A stretch of 64,000 bases of DNA from NCBI RefSeq assembly GCF_029227915.1, contig NC_079878.1:18664001-18728000 (forward strand). Reading direction: 5' to 3'. The position numbers and the translations under genes were made by a program. The notes under the pieces are model-generated. The model saw nothing but the letters and a program-made list of their open reading frames with translations. It was not told the origin of the DNA and made no database searches. Of the stretch, positions 48,301 through 60,400 are shown piece by piece; within the stretch, counting starts at the first letter, position 1; each line of letters starts with the position of its first letter. Source of the DNA: Hydractinia symbiolongicarpus (lineage: Eukaryota > Cnidaria > Hydrozoa > Anthoathecata > Hydractiniidae).

Positions 48301-49632
48301 TGAGTTACGTAAAATGCCCTTATTACGCTGCACAAAGCCGTATTGCAATCTTTAGATGACTGTACACGTAGTTGACAGTGTTCTATGGGCATTGCGGATT
48401 GGAAAACGACTTGAGACGTCGTAGTCCATTGAGAGTGCAAAGGCTAGACCAGTTCCCACCAGTCTAGGCTCGTGGAAGCACGCGATTGACCTGTAAGGCC
48501 CATATTAGGCTACAAACGGCCGTATTACCACATTTAAAAGACTGTGCAAGTAGTTGACGTTGTTCTATTGCTTTTGCGGAATAAAGAACGACTTGAGGCG
48601 TTGTAGTCCGTTGAGAGGGGAAGGACTAGACCGATCCTCACATGTTAACGGTCGTTGAAGGACGTGATTTACGGGAAAAGCCCTTATTAGGCTGCAAAAT
48701 GCTGTAATGCAATCTTTATAAGTTTGTGCACGTAGTTAACGGTGTTCTATGGCCATTGTGAATTGGAAAACAACTCGAGACGTCGTGCTTCATTGAGCGT
48801 CGAAAGACTAGACCGATCCCCACCTGTCTAGGCTCGTGGAAGCACGTGATTTACTTGTAAGGCCGTTATTAGGCTGCAGAAGACCGCATAACAACTTTTA
48901 AAAGACTGTGCACGTAGTTGACAGTGTTCTATGGGCATTGCGGATTGGAAAACGACTTGAGGCGTCGTATTCCATTGAGAGTGGAAATGCTAAAACAATC
49001 CCCACCAGTCTAGGGTCGTGGAAGCACGTGATTTACGTGTAAGGGCGTTATTTGGCTGCAAAAGTCCGCATTACAAGTTTTAGAAGACTGTGCACTTAGT
49101 TGACGGTGTTATATTGCCATTGCGGAATGAAAAACGACTTAAGGCGTCGTGGACCGTTGAGAGTGAAAGGACTACACCAATCCTCACATGTCTACGCTCG
49201 TGGAAGGATGTGATTTACGAGAAAAGCACTTATTAGGCTGCAAAAGGGCGCATTACAACTTTTAGAAGACTGTGAGCGTAGTTGACGGTGTTCTATGGCC
49301 ATTGCGAAATTAAAAACAACTTGACGCGTCGTAGTCCATTGAGAGTGAAAGGACTGGACAGATTCCCACCAGTCCAGGTTCGTGGAAGGACGTGATTTTC
49401 GGGAAAAGCCCTTATTAGGCTACACAAAGCCGTTTTGAAATCTCTATCAGCCTGGGGACGTAGTTAACGGGATTCTATGGCCATAGTGGATTGGAAAACA
49501 ACTTGAAGCGTCGTAGTCCATTGAGAGTGGAAGGACTAGACCGATCCTCACCCGTGTAGGCTCGTGAAAGGACGTGATTTGCGGGAAAAGCCCTTATGAG
49601 ACTGCAAAAGGCCGTGTTGCAATTTTCAGAAG
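42323..49632 (+). repeat. ~190-bp satellite array 4
   Basis: About 38 monomers, nearly identical in order to 33122-39296. It differs by a 1.1-kb internal tandem duplication (see 42752), loss of about 750 bases relative to 36150-36890, and a different block at 48400-49500. It ends TTTTCAGAAGAC at polymerase copy 4, as array 3 does at copy 3. Confidence 0.95.
42752..44960 (+). repeat. 1.1-kb higher-order tandem duplication inside array 4
   Basis: The block starting GGGCGTGTTGCAATCCTTAG at 42752 restarts at 43856 and repeats the same monomer series. The first copy is cut at GACTGCGCACGTGG-CGGGCGTG. Array 3 has this series once (from about 33530), so the duplication arose after the two large units separated. 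Confidence 0.85.
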
Positions 49633-51592
49633 ACAGAATACGATCGCGGGACCACCCACCATACCCGTCCGCAAAAGATCGTGAGCGTCATTCCTCGTTC
49701 ACATGTTTTCCGTACCTCCTTGCAGGCCTTACAAGTCTTGCTATAACAAGAGTCCTTACACCTATGCCTGCATGGGTCTCCCGGAGCGTATAGTTCTAAC
49801 TTTGGGTTCAGCCGTAGGGACTTGTTCAATACGTATTGCATCGACTCGCCTGGAATACTTACCGCGTCCTTCAAAATATCTATCTCGTCATCGTAATACT
49901 GCAACCTCGTCTTGTCCACGGCTTCAATGAACGGTTCCACATCGGCTAGGTTGTACTCACGCAACCAGTCCATCATGGTGACGCAGCCTCGCCTGTAAAA
50001 CTCGGCGCAGAATGTCTCGTACTCTTTGCGAGATAGTGTGTTTACGTAGACTGCTATAAAACTCTTCATGCGCGGCAGGTCCAGCATGGTTCAACTTCTC
50101 GTGGTTCGTCAACGATTCATACGGAAACACGAGCTTTTCGAGCTTACATTCCAACGACTTGCACCAACCGTTATAGCTTACCAGGAGCAAGGAAATTTTT
50201 GATATCTAGAAATTTAAACCTCGAGGTGGTGAGGAACATGTAGTCGTTATCTTTTTTCACCACCTTGATCTTATCGCCTTGCGCGATCTCTACGACAAAT
50301 TGCCGCTTGATCAGGTTGATGTCGTACTTGCCAGAATTAAACCCTATTACAGCTACTTGATTTACCCACTCGTTCCACAACTCCTGGTTTTTTTTGGAGA
50401 GCATGTCAAAGTCGTCAGGATTCGGGTACATTCTCTCGACCTCTTTCACAATGAGAGCATGCCTCTTTCCTTGCTCCTCCACATACTATGTTAGATCAGA
50501 GGTTTGCTGGTAATTTAAAGGTGATAGGAGGGCTTCGAAATCAAATACCAGGTAGTGAGGATATGGCATGAACTCCTTCTGAAAGTACCTCTTGATATTG
50601 GGTGGTTTTTCACATTTCCTTAGGCTGGGTTGCAGTGTAATGAGTCTTGTCCGCTTTGGTTCTCCCGGACAGACAGGGGCATCCGTGCCACTTACAACCA
50701 TTGTACTCGTATACAGTCTTTGAAATAGGTTCATAGCCATCAACCTTCCATTCCTTTTTGCCATCACGGATAACACGTTCACCACCATGACCACATAAAA
50801 CATGATGAATATGTCTTTCGGTTTGCTTTGACATGTATTCAACCCATTTTGATGCATCATAGCTATACCCCTCATCGTAAAAGATCTTCTCGGCCCTGCT
50901 CGGCATACGTTTGACCTCCCCCCCCCCCCTTTGCAAATAATCGTCGTCCCGACGCCCTCGCATTTGCTCCTCTTATGCCGCGTGAGGTGGATGCTTTTGG
51001 TAAACAGTTGTTTGCATACCTCGCATTTCCTTTTTTTTGGGCCAGCACGTCTAAATCGTTGATGTAGAAACAGTGCCCGTCAAGCATACCAAAATTTGAT
51101 GCCATCTAAACCTTTTTTGCATTGACGTATAGACGAGCCGCCATGGTGCCCTCTCGGAGTTTGTCTTGAGTCCAAAGACTCTGATGTTGACCTTGAATTG
51201 CTTGGCAACGCCCTCCAAATCCACCAGCCTTGTGGGGTGCACGTCCCTACGCTTGAGCTTAGGGTTCTCGTAGTACTCTCGGGTTAGGAAGAGGGCTGTT
51301 TTTGTTAGACGTTCCGTCCCCGTACTACATCTGCCCTCTCCTTTACCGCAAGGCATCTCCAAAAGCATAGGTTGTCCGTTCTGGCATCTTCACCATCCAT
51401 GGCGTAAATGCACCTCTTTTTTCGCAACCAATCCGGGAGAGGGCTGCATCCCAAGAGGGGTTCACGCGTGGTTATCACCTTGATCTGTACTTGATCGAAG
51501 ACAATTCTTCCCTCATATGCCCCCGGGGTCTCGGTGGTCCTAACATGTGGTAAATAAGGCTTAGTCCAAAACTCATAATCCTCCAGATACAT
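49633..51592 (-). pseudogene. Type B DNA polymerase, exonuclease half only (copy 4)
   Basis: A near-identical copy of 39297-41259 with the same start, motifs, truncation and lesions. Differences are a longer C run near 50927, one T fewer in a T run near 51035, a few substitutions, and a private 5-base deletion (TTTTTCCCACG reduced to TTTACG near 50043) that adds a frameshift before the YNLADVEPF region. It is more degraded than copy 3 and not translatable as one protein. Confidence 0.87.
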
Positions 51593-51982
51593 GATTAAGC
51601 ACCGTATGATAAGGATTTACTCCACTTGCGCACGATAACACTTAGCTTTACTGCGCATGCGTTGATTTTTTATGATTATTAGCGGAATTTTGTGCAATGG
51701 GGCGTGACGAAAAGTTGTGACGTCACAAGTGAAATTGTGTATGATATTTTTTATGAGAGTTTGACCGTGTTTTTTGGAAAAGTGTGTATATCATGACTCC
51801 CTATACTAGCTCGATATATTATGCCATTTAACGTTGGTTATCGCCTATATCTACGGAGAAAAATCCATCGATGTAGTAATAAAGAGTATTATTATTATGC
51901 GACATATTATCCCATATTACGTTGATTATTTTCTATCTACATTTAAAATATGCGTCTATATGATGTGGTAATAAAAAGCATT
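51593..51982 (-). promoter_or_regulatory. Copy 4 upstream region with the shared promoter module
   Basis: Same sequence as 41260-41649, including the CRE palindrome TTGTGACGTCACAA, the NRF1-like block and the degenerate direct repeat, directly before the second (GTAG)n tract. Confidence 0.5.
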
Positions 51983-52201
51983 GTAGGTAGGTAGGTAGGT
52001 AGGTAGGTAGGTAGGTAGGTAGGTAGGTAGGTAGGTAGGTAGGTAGGTAGGTAGGTAGGTAGGTAGGTAGGTAGGTAGGTAGGTAGGTAGGTAGGTAGGT
52101 AGGTAGGTAGGTAGGTAGGTAGGTAGGTAGGTAGGTAGGTAGGTAGGTAGGTAGGTAGGTAGGTAGGTAGGTAGGTAGGTAGGTAGGTAGGTAGGTAGGT
52201 A
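51983..52201. repeat. (GTAG)n microsatellite, about 55 units
   Basis: A pure tract of about 218 bases, one third the length of its counterpart at 41650. The flank to the right (ACAGTTCTTC) is unrelated to the satellite and belongs to the gypsy remnant region. Confidence 0.98.
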
Positions 52202-52289
52202 CAGTTCTTCTTTCGTACTTGTTTTCGACATGCTCTCCATCGTATAGCGTGTACTTCATTGTAGTGTGTATTCGCTATGACATCTTCCC

Positions 52290-53760
52290 TTAAAACAGCA
52301 AAAGAAATTTTTGGCAGTATCTGGAATTGGTTTGAAATGAGATATGTTGCGGGTGATCTGGTTTTCCGTTTCCTTATTCATCGCAGTGATCATTGTTCCT
52401 CTTCAGTAACGGGGTATGGATTGGGATTGAAAGGAGGTGTCACTTTGTTTATCTTTTTCTGTTTCACCAGAACACGGTCACCGATGTTTAGTTCTTGTTC
52501 TTGTGTGTCTGTTGTTATCGGCATATTCTTTTGCTTTTTGTTTACTGTCTTGGTCATTTTTTGTTTAACTGGAATTCGATGGAGTCATCAACGTTGCTGA
52601 TAAAGTCGGGAATAGCGCATTGTATTTTGTAATTATACATAAGGTCGGCTGGAGGAATGTTTGTTGTAGAATGAGGTGCTATACGGTACGCCATCAAGAA
52701 GTTCAGCACTTCTTCGGCGAACGACCTGTTTTCAATGTGTGCTGTACAGATTATTTTCGTCAATGGTAACATGAATCTCTCGACCTCGCCATTCGCTTGT
52801 GGCCATAGGGGCGTAACCCTCCTATGATATATACTCCTCTTTTCCATATATCTTTTCACTTCACTGGAACGAAACGGTGGTCCGTTATCGGAAACAAGTG
52901 TTTCCGGATTTCCAAAGTGTGCAAAGGTATCGTTACAAATGTTGGTGAAGTTCTTTGCTGTGGTATTGTTTGTGAATGCCACGATAGGATATCTACTCCG
53001 CTGATCTATCATTACTAAGGCAACATTATTGTCAAGGAGCGGTCCCAAGTAATCTGCATTGACTGATTGCCATATACGAGCCAGTAATTATGTTGGCTGG
53101 ATGGGTGGTAGCGTAGATTTCTTGCTGACAGATTTATATGGAATGCAGTTGTTTACTTCATATGTTACTAGTTTGTCCATGCCGGTGAACCAAACTTTAC
53201 TTCGCAGAAGGGATTTTTTTTGATAATACCTGATGACCAACGTGGGTAAGTTTAACTACCGTACGATGGTATATTCGTCGTAATACAATTCGTTTGTCCT
53301 TCAGTATTAGATTCTGTTCTGAATTCAAGGTTAAGGAATCTTTTATATTGTGGAAGTGTTTCAGTAAGCTTTTTTCGTCTGATTCCGGAGCTTCTTCCAG
53401 ATGTCGCCATTTGTTTGTGCTAATTATGAATATCAATTGTTTTAATGCTGGGTCAGCTAGTGTGGCGGTTTTTATATCATTAATGTCTAAAGCGTTTGAT
53501 TTTGCGTACGACGTGAGAAAAATAATTTGTTTTTCGATGTATTCCTAAGGCAACTTGCCTTTTGTCAGCCGGTCTGGCCAACATTAAAAGAAGCCTTTCC
53601 ACACATAATGTATGAAAGAACTTTTTATTAATTGTCTGTCCTTGTGTGCATATAGTATTCCAATTCGAAACACGTTGCTGAGCCTGTTTGCAAACACGAA
53701 AGAATCTCGTATCTTGATCTAAAACTGTGATATATTCATAGAAATGCAACCTGGTGTAAA
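52290..53760 (-). pseudogene. Ty3/gypsy pol remnant (integrase and flanking parts)
   Basis: In order on the minus strand: traces before integrase (53749-53480), a zinc-binding region with HHRTV and HVGHQ histidines in broken frames (53436-53100), the integrase core (53048-52554) with VMIDQRSRYP, LVSDNGPPF and NGEVERF supplying the D, D and E residues, then a C-terminal tail with GDRVLVKQKK and NPYPVTEEE (about 52550-52400). Several frameshifts and stops separate the parts. No LTRs were found; reverse transcriptase is not recognisable. The integrase core itself is uninterrupted over 164 codons. Confidence 0.88.
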
Positions 53761-54461
53761 AATCACGCCTCAGGTGCTGTTTTTTAAGTAGACTAATTCA
53801 ACTGACAGACAAAAAACTAGAATTTATGGGAAAATGTATTAAATAAAATCTGAGGAGAGACATGTCATGTCAATAAAAGATGCAAGTAAATACTTTTTTG
53901 TTGATGCAAACAAAATTTCAATATAAGCATAGGATATTAGGATATTTATACCTTTTTGTCTAATTTCATCTCGACTATCCTATAGACTATATTTTTATAT
54001 TAAAAAAGGGTATATAAACTTTTTGAAGAACAGGCAATAAAGGAAAAAGCAAGATTATTTTTTTCTATTTCCATTGCTACTTTCAAATGCCTAGACATGT
54101 CCATACAACATGGCAGGGAACATTACAAAAATTCCAAATTTGATCTTTCAGCTGTACTCTTCTGTGCCCAATAAGTAGGTTTTCTTGTTGGTTTAGTCCA
54201 TTTATTCCATGTGATCTTTTTTAATGACGGTATATATGGAAATGTTGATAACTTGTCTATAACTATGCTTTAAAAAATTAGGAGGATGACTATATGTTTG
54301 TTTATCCCTGTAACAATAAATTGGATGTAAGAAGGGAAAGGGGCAAAGCACTTTCTTTTTTACATTAAAAAAATTAACTGACAATAATTTTAATATTTTA
54401 GAATACAAAGAAGTGCAAATATCGTAACAAATATCTGTGTATGGTATACAATATAAAATCA
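53761..54461. other. AT-rich DNA, no feature recognised
   Basis: No coding signal, tandem repeat or element ends were seen on either strand. Confidence 0.5.
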
Positions 54462-55139
54462 GTATCTATATAATAATACGCCAGTTCGGTGTGTCTGTAA
54501 CAGACAAAGTGGATGTTTGTTTCTTCTAAAGAAACAGCCGCGGTAACATGTCACTTTTGCTAAACATTTATTTTTGTTCTGTCTTTTGTAAAGTCACGGT
54601 TAATTTATTTTATTGTTCTCCTAAAAACCTTTGTGTAATTATGTAAACTTTATTACACAAAAGTCACGGGTAATTAGTTTTTATTATTCCCTTAAGCACG
54701 TGTCTATTGTCTACTGTTACATGAAAAACATATTGGTTTTTTTTATGCCCGCTTGAATGGAATTAACAACAAAACGTTTTGACGAAAAGAACAATGAATT
54801 TCGCTGTTTGGCTAAAACAAATTATGTGATAAAATAAAGTGATTTCATTAGTTAGGAATTTTATTGCATGTGAATTTAAATTTACCGTGACGGGAGCTTT
54901 GTTATAAATTGTTATTGGAGTAAATTCAAATAAAGGCAATTAACGTTGTTATTATAGTTGTCAATTCCGTTCAAAAGTTTTTATTGCTTGCGTCTTTTAA
55001 TGAAACTGCCAACAAATGATTTTGTGATCAGAAACATAGAATAAATTTTAAATGTTTTTGAGTGGATATCTCCACGGGATTTCGTTTAAAACGAACAAAT
55101 AAAATAAATTCAAGTGGATTATTCCACGGGTTTAAATAA
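54462..55139 (-). mobile_element. Helitron-like non-autonomous element
   Basis: On the minus strand it begins after CTAG at 55140 with TTTAAACCCGTGG-AATAA-TCCAC, the same head as the copies at 17545 and 17672. It ends near CTGGCGTATTATTATATAG, like their ends. A second head-like hairpin (CCCGTGG-AGATA-TCCAC) lies at about 55060-55080, so two copies may be nested. No ORF. The terminal CTAG is degraded here. Confidence 0.4.
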
Positions 55140-55400
55140 CTAGTAGTATAATAATAGTATAGAAATAGTCTGTGCAATAGTTTTTAAATGATTGATACAT
55201 AGTCGATAGTTTGTAAACGCAGTAGATTACTTTTACTATTGGTGTTACACATGAAAAAAGGACCATTTGTTTAGTATTATTTTGTGGTAACATCCTGCCA
55301 TTCTCATCCCTTCCGGTTATTATGTCAACCTAGAGTGATGTTATATCTATTTCTAATGTTAAAAAATAATTATTTGAGGAAAATTTGTTAAAAAAATTTG

Positions 55401-56134
55401 TTAACCCTATTCGGTCCGGGGTTTTTCGAACATACTATGACCGAGGGGGCGGATTCCGCCCCCCCCTCTCAATAACTTTTCATAGAGTTGTTCAATTGAA
55501 TCAAACTTGGTGCACTTATAGTACGTCATAAATGGAACAAAATGGCGCCAACAAACTTTTGCTTGCGTCAGCACATTTTCTGTGACGTCATCAGAAGCTT
55601 CAAAATTGTTAAAAATGCCACTATCTGCTTAAAATATAATTACTTCTGTTCTAGAGCGAATTTTTACATTCTGTTTGAAGTTTCTGAAAACTAAATAAAA
55701 GTCATTTAACATATCTTCCGGTTTTTACATGGATCGGATAAAAAATTGCCAAAAATTGCCCAATAATCCGTTTTTTTTCGATTTTCGGGTGAAATCCGAC
55801 AAAATCGGGAAATCGGATTAGTCACGTGTTCAAATTATTCACAATGATTTTTCTTGATGAAACAAAGTTGTGCTGCAAGTTTCAAGTTCTAAGGATAATC
55901 CTAACAGGAATTATTATATGTTCCCCATTATAAGGATTTCATAGAGATTTTTAGGGGTAGCTTCGAGTAATGGCCAATATCAAAGCCTCTGAAAGGTATG
56001 GGACCCAATAAATTAGCATGCAGGTGTCTAATAGATAAATGTTGAAACTCAGTAAGTATCATAGCCATATAACAAAGCAATCAGGAGTTATTAAAAAAAA
56101 ACCATTCCGCCCCCCCCGGACCGAATAGGGTTAA
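55401..56134. mobile_element. piggyBac-type MITE with TTAA target duplication
   Basis: The element (55405-56130, 726 bases) has perfect terminal inverted repeats of at least 17 bases beginning CCCTATTCGGTCCGGGG. It is flanked on both sides by TTAA, the fixed target site of piggyBac transposases. No ORF, so it would depend on a transposase elsewhere. Internal sequence is AT-rich with C/G runs next to the ends. Confidence 0.9.
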
Positions 56135-56689
56135 ACGTTTATATACCTATTTAAAAAAATGACAGATTGTCCTAGCTTTCTTAAAGTAATTTTACTTATT
56201 TTATTATAGATGGATGTAAAAATGTGTAAAAGAAATTACAAGGCTGGACCACCATACCAAGTTGAATGGTTGCATTCCAAAAAGGGCCTCTGAACAAGTT
56301 AAATTTTTTATTTTGTTTGAATTTTTTATTGTATACTTAGTGATTATATTTACGATGTAATGTTACATATACTTTCACATATTTAAAAAACTCTGAACAA
56401 AATTCCATCAAAGTTGTTTTCAATTGCATCTTCCAAAGAAAGTTTGGAGGAATACCCTGTACCTCTAAGAAATCTATGCACATGAAATTTGCCAACTTTC
56501 AGAAAACGTATGGCTGTAACTTTTAATTTCAATAAGCTATCCATACACATGGAAAAACCTTGCTTTTACGAATTGGCTTTTAAGCACAAATTTCCGATTT
56601 AAGAAGAAATCTATATTCATTCATGATAATATGTTATGCAGGCTCCATTTATGTTGTTTGGTTGAATTTTAGCCTGAAAAGGGATAAGA
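56135..56689. other. AT-rich DNA, no feature recognised
   Basis: Short frames only. The unit of the adjacent minisatellite begins to be recognisable near 56650. Confidence 0.5.
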
Positions 56690-57050
56690 AAAGATTCTGA
56701 ATGAAAGGCGAGTCCGCGACAATTCTTCCTTGTGTGGGATCAGTTCATGTTGTTTGATTGAATTTTCGTTTGAAAAGGGAATTCGAGTAGAAAAGATGTT
56801 GAATGAAAGGCGAGTCCGCGACAATTCTTCCATATGTGCGTTCGGCTTATGTTGTTTCGTTGAATTTTGGTCTGAAAAGAGATTGTGAGTAGTAAAGATT
56901 ATGATTGAAGGGCGAGTCCGCGGCAATTCTTGCTTATGTGCGCTCAGTTTATGTTGTTTCGTTGCCTTTTTGCCTGAAAAGGAAATTTGAGTAGAAAAGA
57001 TTATAAATGAAGGGCGAGTCCGCGACAATTCTTTCTTATGTGCGCTCAGT
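56650..57050 (-). repeat. ~102-bp minisatellite, four copies, open in one frame
   Basis: Copies are marked by GGCGAGTCCGCGACAATTCT near 56707, 56811, 56911 and 57014. On the minus strand the units stay open for 119 codons (56669-57028) and read a 34-residue repeat containing ELSRTRLSF, IFST and KQH. Units differ by 15-25 percent without stops or frame breaks. It could be part of a repetitive protein, or chance openness of a period divisible by three. Confidence 0.8.
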
Positions 57051-57413
57051 TTAAGTTTTCACACTAGGCTCCTGACGAAGAGGAGGTTGATCACGCAAAA
57101 CAAATGTTAATTTTAAAGTGATATATTTTCTGGTTGTAAAGATACATAAATTGTTTCTTAAAACTAGCTTGATACCTGTGATCTACGTTTTTGTTTTATT
57201 TTCGTCAATTAAATCGTTCCGTTGTCGTTAACGTCGGTGTTATATCCATTACCGTCCAAGGCTTTAAATAATGATGTTGTTAGAGATTCCTCAAATAATA
57301 ATTGTATGTTGAAGATGCTGTCAAAGTTATAAGTCGTCCACTAAGAAACTATAAATAAAAAAATAAAACAAATAAAAACAAAGAACAGTAGCTGCAAACA
57401 TATAAATATATAT
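57051..57413. other. Short AT-rich spacer
   Basis: Nothing recognised besides the downstream flank of the minus-strand transposase-like gene. Confidence 0.5.
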
Positions 57414-60400
57414 TCAATATTCATCATGCGTATCAGCATGACTTAATGCAAGCCTTAGTTTTTTTTCGTTGGATGACTTCTTCTTTTGATTCCAAATATG
57501 AATCATAAACTGTGCAAAAAACATGAAATTAGTTTGGAATATATGTTTTGCAGAAGACTTGATACATTGTAGGTATGAATTAAACTGCTCACATATGGAT
57601 GTGTTTACTGAGGTTAAACCAGGAAAGGATTTGCTGTTGTAAACAGACGAACAGCCGTTACTGTAACCGTGAAAGACATCGTGAAAAAAACAAGTATTTC
57701 TAAAGTACCCAGCTTCCCTATTCAAACAGTAATCTTCAAGGCTGCAGGAAAAATCATAATATATATTTTCTGGGGCGACAGGTAAAAGTGTATGGAGTGA
57801 ATGTGCAGCATCTTTACGAATTTCACTTCCATTTACTTTGTGGAAGCCGTAGCAGTGGCCATGGATAGGGCAAAACCAAAGAAACATGAATAAAGATCCC
57901 TTTAACGCCACAACTGGGTAATTCTTTGAACATTTTGAGTTCGTAGGTGTGTCGTCATGTACTAAGGATGTGCGTTCGTTGTCAATTTCAAACTTTCGAG
58001 CGTGTCTTATTTGTCCCCCGTCTGGTGTGAAATAATACGCTCGTCCATACTTTGGTGGGTTGTAACAGCGTATAACCACAGGTTCTTCAGGTAAAGCGTC
58101 GTTTTCATGAATGGACTTCACTCTGGCAAATAAATGTCTTACTACGCTTAAAGCATCGTTATCAGCACTGTTGTCAAGAAAGAACGAATTGATGAAGGTA
58201 CAAACTACGGGTGCAATTTTATTTGAATTCATTAGCAGCCCCGTCATGTTTGGGATTCTTCTGTTGTCGACATCATCCAGGAATTTAGCAAGGGTTGGAA
58301 AAAAAGCACTTGGATTAGCTGATCGAGGAGGTGAGTCGTAACTTAACAACCGAAATAACTTCGTTGTAGCAATTTTTTGATCGTTGCCCATTTCCATATG
58401 GAAAAGTCGACGCAAAAGATTTCGGCATGGTTGTGGAAAACACTCCAGCAATGAACTGTTTCTGTTGGCTAATTCTCCAGTAGTTAGAAATGGTTGACAC
58501 AGAAAACCGTTATCAGAAGACATGATTTGTTTAAGATGCTTTCTGCTCTCCCTGATTAAAGCTTCCACTCTCTTTCGATCGTCGAGCCTAGGGACAGTTT
58601 CTTTTGATGGGTACGTTAGGAAACATCGGTCAAATCTTCTGTGAATGGTACGTTGAAGTTGTTCGGTATGTGGTCTTTTAACTGGCTCAATATTGACATT
58701 CTTGCGGGCCACACCAATCTTCGTTGCATCAGCTGCCAATATCTTTGGCTCATTTCAACACCTAGAGCAAGCCACACAAAAATCGACATTTTGGTTAGAC
58801 GCCCATGTAAAAAACAGTTTTCTAAATGTTTTAGCAGCCATGAGAGAAACAGAACTACAATTGCTACTTTGATATCTCGAAGTAACTATATCGCAATATG
58901 CGGCAAAGTTGGACTTGACTTTAGTGACCATTTCGACAAATTCCCAGCATATTTTGTACCCAGCGCAAATCTCTGATGACACACGAAATATACACTAATT
59001 GCAGCCATTCCACCGAATAACACATGTGTTAGTCGAACAAACCAGTTTAAAAACTTTGACCTTCAAAAGACCAGTTAAAGTGTAAAGTGTAGTAACACAA
59101 TCGAAAGCATAAACTTTATTGCCATCGTTGTCAACTTTCCAGGGCAAATGTAAAAAATACCATAAAAAATGTATGAAGATCCCATTAAAATTACAGCAAT
59201 GCATAATACTGTTAAGAATTATTACCTGACATTCACACAACTCATTTGTACAAAAGGGAAAGAAGTTCATACACGTATCGTTTTCAAACGATGCTACCAA
59301 GAGGTTTCTTTGACGACAATTATCAAGCAAGTTTCCTTCGAACGGATCTTGACTCACAGTATAATGAAAAGTTGAATTGAATTTCCACATTCCAGTGAAT
59401 GGATCAAAAGCATTTATCCACTAAAGGCATAGATATTGTAATCCTTACATTAGAAAGCACAGTAATTTAAAACAAAAAAAGGATCAAGGCGTTACCAAAT
59501 GATCAGCCAATCCACCCTCGCTAACAATTTCTTCTTCTAACTCTAAATTGACATCCTCTACGTCATCAGAAATATTTATCTCTCCATCTTCACTATCAGA
59601 AACGTTATCTGAGCTATTTACCAGGTCTGTAGGGAAACATGAAATGGAAAATATACATACATTATTAAATGGACAATGCATTTGTTATAAATTCAAAATA
59701 ATTGAAAATTATTGCTATATGTCACACAGAACCTTAAAACGATTTTTAATGAAGTAAACACGTCTCTTTTAAGATAAAACAACAAAAACAGAAAACAAAC
59801 GACGCAAAAAAAATTGTATAATTAATCTCTTGTATTTTTCGGCTCCCAATTTGGAATAAACTAGCAACTCTTAGTTAAAACAAAATTATAAAAATATACC
59901 TTGTAAATTGGCTAGCTCTTCTTTATGGCTTCGGAAAACTTTAAGATGTTCACAAATCTGTTTGCTATCATCTAGAGTCACGTACTTTCTCTTTATTCGA
60001 AATACATGCTGGCATAAGCCCGATAAACAAGATATGTAGATAACAGAATTATATTGAGACTGAAATACGTTGATAAACTGAACTTCGTCTTTTGAAACCA
60101 CGTTATACTTTTGGTTGGACAAATGTTGCGTTGGCAAAGGAATTACAGGATAATTGTGTGAAATGATGGCTTTACTTACTGGTGCATCTCTATTCGGAGT
60201 TTCTCTCGTATACGCGTGGTCAGAACTTAAATCAACACGGCGAACGTTGTGCTACAAGATATAAACAAAAATAACTTTCTCATTTTTTTAACTGCAAATT
60301 TTCTCTGTATTTACATTTAGAGAGCAAAATTTATTAACGAATAATAACACAAAGTAAATCAGTCAAAATAACCTCTACCTGTAGCTGTAATTCTTTCAGC

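Larger units (their letters stand above)
33122..52201. repeat. Tandem segmental duplication, units 33122-42321 and 42344-52201
   Basis: Both units have the order satellite, polymerase remnant (minus), shared promoter flank, (GTAG)n. Outside the satellite they differ by only a few bases and homopolymer indels. At the junction GGACTAGTCCGATCCCCACC is present twice in a row (42322 and 42344), the sequence that also begins unit 1. Confidence 0.92.

Noticed and set aside
20546-49000. Many 60-97 codon frames with EHRQLRAQSSK-like residues
   Set aside because: They are short frames within the 190-bp satellite monomer, broken in most monomers and shifting with each variant.
19850-49632. Regularly spaced repeats as a CRISPR array
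   Set aside because: The whole monomer is repeated with no unique spacers, and the DNA is eukaryotic.
58755-58757. TGA as a selenocysteine codon
   Set aside because: No SECIS-like structure was recognised and the same gene has a second, TAG, stop; decay or error is simpler.
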